Positions 61,506 to 64,000 of a stretch of DNA of 64,000 bases are shown piece by piece. Origin of the DNA: Frigidibacter sp. ROC022 (GTDB lineage: Bacteria; Pseudomonadota; Alphaproteobacteria; Rhodobacterales; Rhodobacteraceae); the NCBI RefSeq assembly GCF_024723735.1, contig NZ_JANQDU010000002.1, positions 635,001 to 699,000 on the forward strand, in the 5' to 3' direction. Each line of letters starts with the position of its first letter. Position 1 is the stretch's first letter. Position numbers and translations under genes: made by a program. The notes under the pieces are model-generated. The model was not told where the DNA came from. It saw only the letters and a program-made list of their open reading frames with translations, and ran no database searches.

Positions 61506-63011
61506 TCATTTTCTCCGCTTCCGCAGGAAACCGGCAAACGAGAAAAGCCGCCGTCTGCCGGTCCAGACCAGCAAGAGGATCGTCGCGCCGTAGATCCCCA
61601 GTACCAGCGGCGTGTTGAAGAAGGCCGAAACATCACCGCGGGACAGCAGCAGAGTCCTGCGGAAGTTCTCTTCCATCATCGGGCCGAGAACGAAGCCCAG
61701 CAGCAGGGGCGGCGCATCGAGCCGGAACAGCCGCGCCAGATAGCCGAAGAGACCAAAGCCGGCGACCAGAAGGATGTCCACGGTTGAGTAGCGCACGCTG
61801 TAGACGCCGATGCAGCTGAACACGACAATGCAGGGAACCAGGACCGTATAGGGAATCGAAAGCACCCGGACCCAGAGCCCGATCATCGGCAGGTTCAGAA
61901 CCAGCAGCATCAGGTTGCCGATCAGAAAGCTGACGATGAGGCCCCAGAAGATGTCGGGATGTTCGATCGGAAAGTTCGGCCCGGGACTGATGCCATGAAA
62001 GATCAGGGCGGCCAGCACGATCGCCATCGTCGAATCGCCGGGAACACCAAGGCTGAGTGTCGGAATGAACGCGGTCTGAATCGCCGCATTGTTCGCGGTC
62101 TCGGGGCCGGCAACGCCTTCGATCGCGCCCTCGCCGAACTCTTCCGGCGTCTTCGAGCTGTTCCTCTCCACCGAATAGGAGATGAACGAGGCAATGAGAC
62201 TGCCGGCACCGGGCATGATGCCCATCACCGAGCCCACCGTCATGCCGCGCCCCATCGAGGGGACCGACCGGCGCCACTCGTCGCGTGACGGGAGGAAGTC
62301 CCGCATCCGTATCCTGACCTTCGGAGCCTTGGGCGGCGTGGGCAGGGCCAGGTTGCTCAGGACCTCGGGCAGACCGAACAGGCCGATGGCCAGCGCCACG
62401 ATGGGCATCCCGTCATAGAGCGACATCGCGCCGAAGGTGTAGCGTTCGACGCCGCTGTTGAGATCGATTCCGACCATGCCGATCAACAGGCCGATGGCGG
62501 TCATTGTCAGGGCCCGGACAAGCCCGTGATTGGCAAATGCCGATGCCGCGACGATCGCCATGACAATGACGGCGAAATACTCCTGCGCTCCGAAGCTGCG
62601 GGCGAAGGCCGCCAGTGGTATCGACAGCGTGGCCAGGACGATCGCCCCTGCGATGCTTCCCAGGAAGGAGGCGATTGTCGAGATGAACAGTGCCACGCCA
62701 CCGCGGCCCTTCTGCGACATCGGATAGCCGTCGAGACAGGTCACCGCCGTGTTCGCCGTCCCCGGCAGATTCAGCAGGATCGCGGTGGTCGAGCCGCCAT
62801 AGGCCGCCCCGTAGAAAACGCCGGACAGCATGATGAGCCCGATGGCCGGGGGATAGCCGTAGGTGAGCGGCAGGAGCAGGGACACCGCTGCCAGGACACC
62901 GACCCCGGGAAGGACGCCGATCAAGGTCCCGAGCATGACGCCGATCGCGCACATCAGGAGACCTTGCCACGACAGGGCGACTTCAAGACCGAGTTGAAAG
63001 CTCTCAAACAT
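61506..63011 (-). CDS. tctA: Tripartite tricarboxylate transporter large permease
   Basis: A 501-residue membrane protein of the TctA family, about 12 membrane segments: GLLMCAIGVMLGTLIGVLPG, FYGAAYGGSTTAILLNLPG (the conserved GGSTTAILLNxPG motif), and ALSLGVPGDSTMAI-like segment IPTLSLGVPGDSTMAIVL. Second gene after tctB, separated by 9 bases. Works with TctB and a periplasmic TctC-type receptor, which is not present in this window. Confidence 0.93.
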   Translation of the reverse strand: MFESFQLGLEVALSWQGLLMCAIGVMLGTLIGVLPGVGVLAAVSLLLPLTYGYPPAIGLIMLSGVFYGAAYGGSTTAILLNLPGTANTAVTCLDGYPMSQKGRGGVALFISTIASFLGSIAGAIVLATLSIPLAAFARSFGAQEYFAVIVMAIVAASAFANHGLVRALTMTAIGLLIGMVGIDLNSGVERYTFGAMSLYDGMPIVALAIGLFGLPEVLSNLALPTPPKAPKVRIRMRDFLPSRDEWRRSVPSMGRGMTVGSVMGIMPGAGSLIASFISYSVERNSSKTPEEFGEGAIEGVAGPETANNAAIQTAFIPTLSLGVPGDSTMAIVLAALIFHGISPGPNFPIEHPDIFWGLIVSFLIGNLMLLVLNLPMIGLWVRVLSIPYTVLVPCIVVFSCIGVYSVRYSTVDILLVAGFGLFGYLARLFRLDAPPLLLGFVLGPMMEENFRRTLLLSRGDVSAFFNTPLVLGIYGATILLLVWTGRRRLFSFAGFLRKRRK

Positions 63012-63020
63012 AGTCGATTC

Positions 63021-63473
63021 TCACCCGAACGCGGTGACGCGCAGCCCCAGACCGACCGCGAAGATCAGCCAGGTCATGAGCGGCAGAAGCAGGACAAGTG
63101 CGATGGTGTGGCGCCAGTTTATCCGGGCGGCCGCGATCGAGGAGACGAAGGCGCACAGCGCCACCGCCGGGATCAGGCCAAGCCGTTCGATGGTGAAGGC
63201 GAAAACGATGATTCCCCCGAACGTTCCTGCCGCGGCCCGCAGCAGCCCGGGGGGCACCGTCAGGGCAATCTCGCCCTTCCGGAAGCCGAACGAAATGATC
63301 GTCACACCGCCGAGAAGCACGAGGATCGAGACGATCGTCGGGAAGGCGCCGGCTCCCACTCTCGTCAAGTCACCGAAATCCAGCGACAGAGCCTGATTCA
63401 GTGCCACGACGCCGATCGTGGTGACCGCCAGTCCCGCAAGGACGCTTGGGTGCTGTCTGACAAAGTTCCGCAT
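63021..63473 (-). CDS. tctB: Tripartite tricarboxylate transporter small permease
   Basis: A 150-residue protein with four membrane segments (VLAGLAVTTIGVVALNQALS, FPTIVSILVLLGGVTIISFG, FGGIIVFAFTIERLGLIPAV, and IALVLLLPLMTWLIFAVGLG), the topology of TctB. GGGAGGTCACATCGA precedes the ATG on the minus strand. Opposite the monooxygenase gene, so the two share an AT-rich control region. Confidence 0.88.
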   Translation of the reverse strand: MRNFVRQHPSVLAGLAVTTIGVVALNQALSLDFGDLTRVGAGAFPTIVSILVLLGGVTIISFGFRKGEIALTVPPGLLRAAAGTFGGIIVFAFTIERLGLIPAVALCAFVSSIAAARINWRHTIALVLLLPLMTWLIFAVGLGLRVTAFG

Positions 63474-63539
63474 TCGATGTGACCTCCCGCCATCTGGGCA
63501 GTACCCCCCTCATGTCTACGGCGGTACCTGCCTGCCTGC

Positions 63540-63600
63540 CATATCGAATAAGTTTGGTATATTCAATAATATTTGGAAATCAGAAAATTATTGACATTCT
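63540..63600. promoter_or_regulatory. AT-rich divergent promoter region
   Basis: Between tctB and the monooxygenase gene lies a conspicuously AT-rich stretch with an imperfect dyad (ATATTCAATAATATT, near 63560-63574) and a TTGACA hexamer at 63591-63596. Likely holds both divergent promoters and a regulator site, possibly for the GntR/FCD protein at 54354. Confidence 0.4.
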
Positions 63601-63672
63601 CGTATCGTTGCTCCCCTCTACGGGCGAAGGGTGGACAGGGGTCCGCCATGAACTGTGACGAAGGAGGGGCCC

Positions 63673-64000
63673 ATGGCGGCAACAGAGCAAACTGAAGTCC
63701 TTATTTGCGGTGGCGGACCTATCGGGATGACTCTGGCCCTGGACCTTGCGGCGCGGGGGGTCCGGAGCACGATCCTCGAAAAGACCGACGGCCGCATCGA
63801 AACGCCCAAGCTGGGGCTGGTCAGCATTCGAACCATGGAGATTTTCCGCCGGCTGGGAATCTCTGGTTACGTGCGGGACACGACATTCCGTCGCGACTAC
63901 GGCCTGTCCATGGTCTACTGCACGACCATCGCAGGACACTTCCTTGGCCGTATTCCCTATCCGTCGCTCCAGGATGAGAAGCCGGTTCCGGAAAGCCCCG
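63673..64000 (+). CDS. FAD-dependent aromatic monooxygenase, N-terminal part (cut by window end)
   Basis: The frame is open from ATG 63673 to the end of the window (109 codons seen). TEVLICGGGPIGMTLALDLA is the dinucleotide-binding GxGxxG motif of class A flavin hydroxylases, followed by RGVRSTILEKTDG and the family-typical KLGLVSIRTMEIFRRLGI. AAGGAGGGGCCC precedes the ATG. Members hydroxylate phenols or 3-(3-hydroxyphenyl)propionate-type acids, supplying the catecholic substrate of the extradiol dioxygenase at 56173. Confidence 0.85.
   Translation, partial: MAATEQTEVLICGGGPIGMTLALDLAARGVRSTILEKTDGRIETPKLGLVSIRTMEIFRRLGISGYVRDTTFRRDYGLSMVYCTTIAGHFLGRIPYPSLQDEKPVPESP

Noticed and set aside
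1-64000. CRISPR arrays, tRNA or rRNA genes and riboswitches
   Set aside because: No regularly spaced repeats, no tRNA-like cloverleaf and no conserved riboswitch core were seen on either strand by eye; a dedicated search could still find a weak one.

Overview
The window reads as chromosomal DNA of a GC-rich alphaproteobacterium, most likely a member of the Rhodobacterales (inferred from base composition, gene style, the HTH-less LuxR-type ligand domain, and the abundance of TRAP and ABC sugar-acid transporters; no rRNA or other phylogenetic marker is present). Most of the 64 kb is catabolic: five binding-protein-dependent uptake systems (four ABC, one TRAP) plus a tripartite tricarboxylate transporter, each next to its own regulator and enzymes.

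Layout. 1-2.6 kb: 3' end of pncB, a LuxR-type autoinducer-binding-domain protein without DNA-binding domain, and a RES/Xre toxin-antitoxin pair on the minus strand. 2.7-3.6 kb: an IS5-family (IS427-like) element. 3.9-15.6 kb: a less GC-rich block with a LacI regulator, a paired LacI operator, a peptide/oligosaccharide-type (Dpp-like) ABC importer and two large unassigned glycosidase-like proteins. 15.6-16.8 kb: a decayed ISKra4-family element, so the block lies between two IS remnants. 17.0-22.5 kb: a small Cys-rich protein, a GntR/FCD regulator, an SDR and a complete TRAP transporter, tied together by ACTAGT operators. 22.5-31.1 kb: an amino-sugar (N-acetylglucosamine type) locus with nagB, nagA, an ABC importer, ROK kinase, GntR/UTRA regulator and SIS protein. 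31.2-38.5 kb: an SDR, an enolase-superfamily dehydratase, a GntR/FCD regulator and a sugar ABC importer sharing one operator; an SDR at the end of the ABC operon has been reduced to 49 codons by an in-frame deletion. 39-53 kb: an oxidative sugar/uronate locus (GH105 hydrolase, two enolase-superfamily dehydratases, 2-keto-3-deoxy-galactonokinase, DHDPS-family lyase, ABC importer, SDR) with an IclR regulator fused to an SMP-30 lactonase. 53.2-54.2 kb: a UDP-glucuronate 4-epimerase. 54.3-64 kb: an aromatic-acid type locus (GntR/FCD regulator, FAH-family hydrolase, extradiol dioxygenase, FMN reductase, alpha/beta hydrolase, Ldh-type dehydrogenase, NIPSNAP protein, ketopantoate-reductase-like enzyme, TctAB, flavin monooxygenase cut by the window end).

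How it works together (inference): hydrolases release sugars or uronates, dedicated importers bring them in, dehydrogenase, lactonase and dehydratase convert them to 2-keto-3-deoxy acids, and kinase or lyase feed central metabolism. Each locus has a short inverted-repeat operator matched to its regulator, and all five solute-binding-protein genes are followed by a GC-rich hairpin before the permease genes. The most novel material is the Dpp-type ABC plus two orphan glycosidases island, and the IclR-lactonase fusion with its predicted operator. All functional calls are from reading the sequence; no database search was possible.
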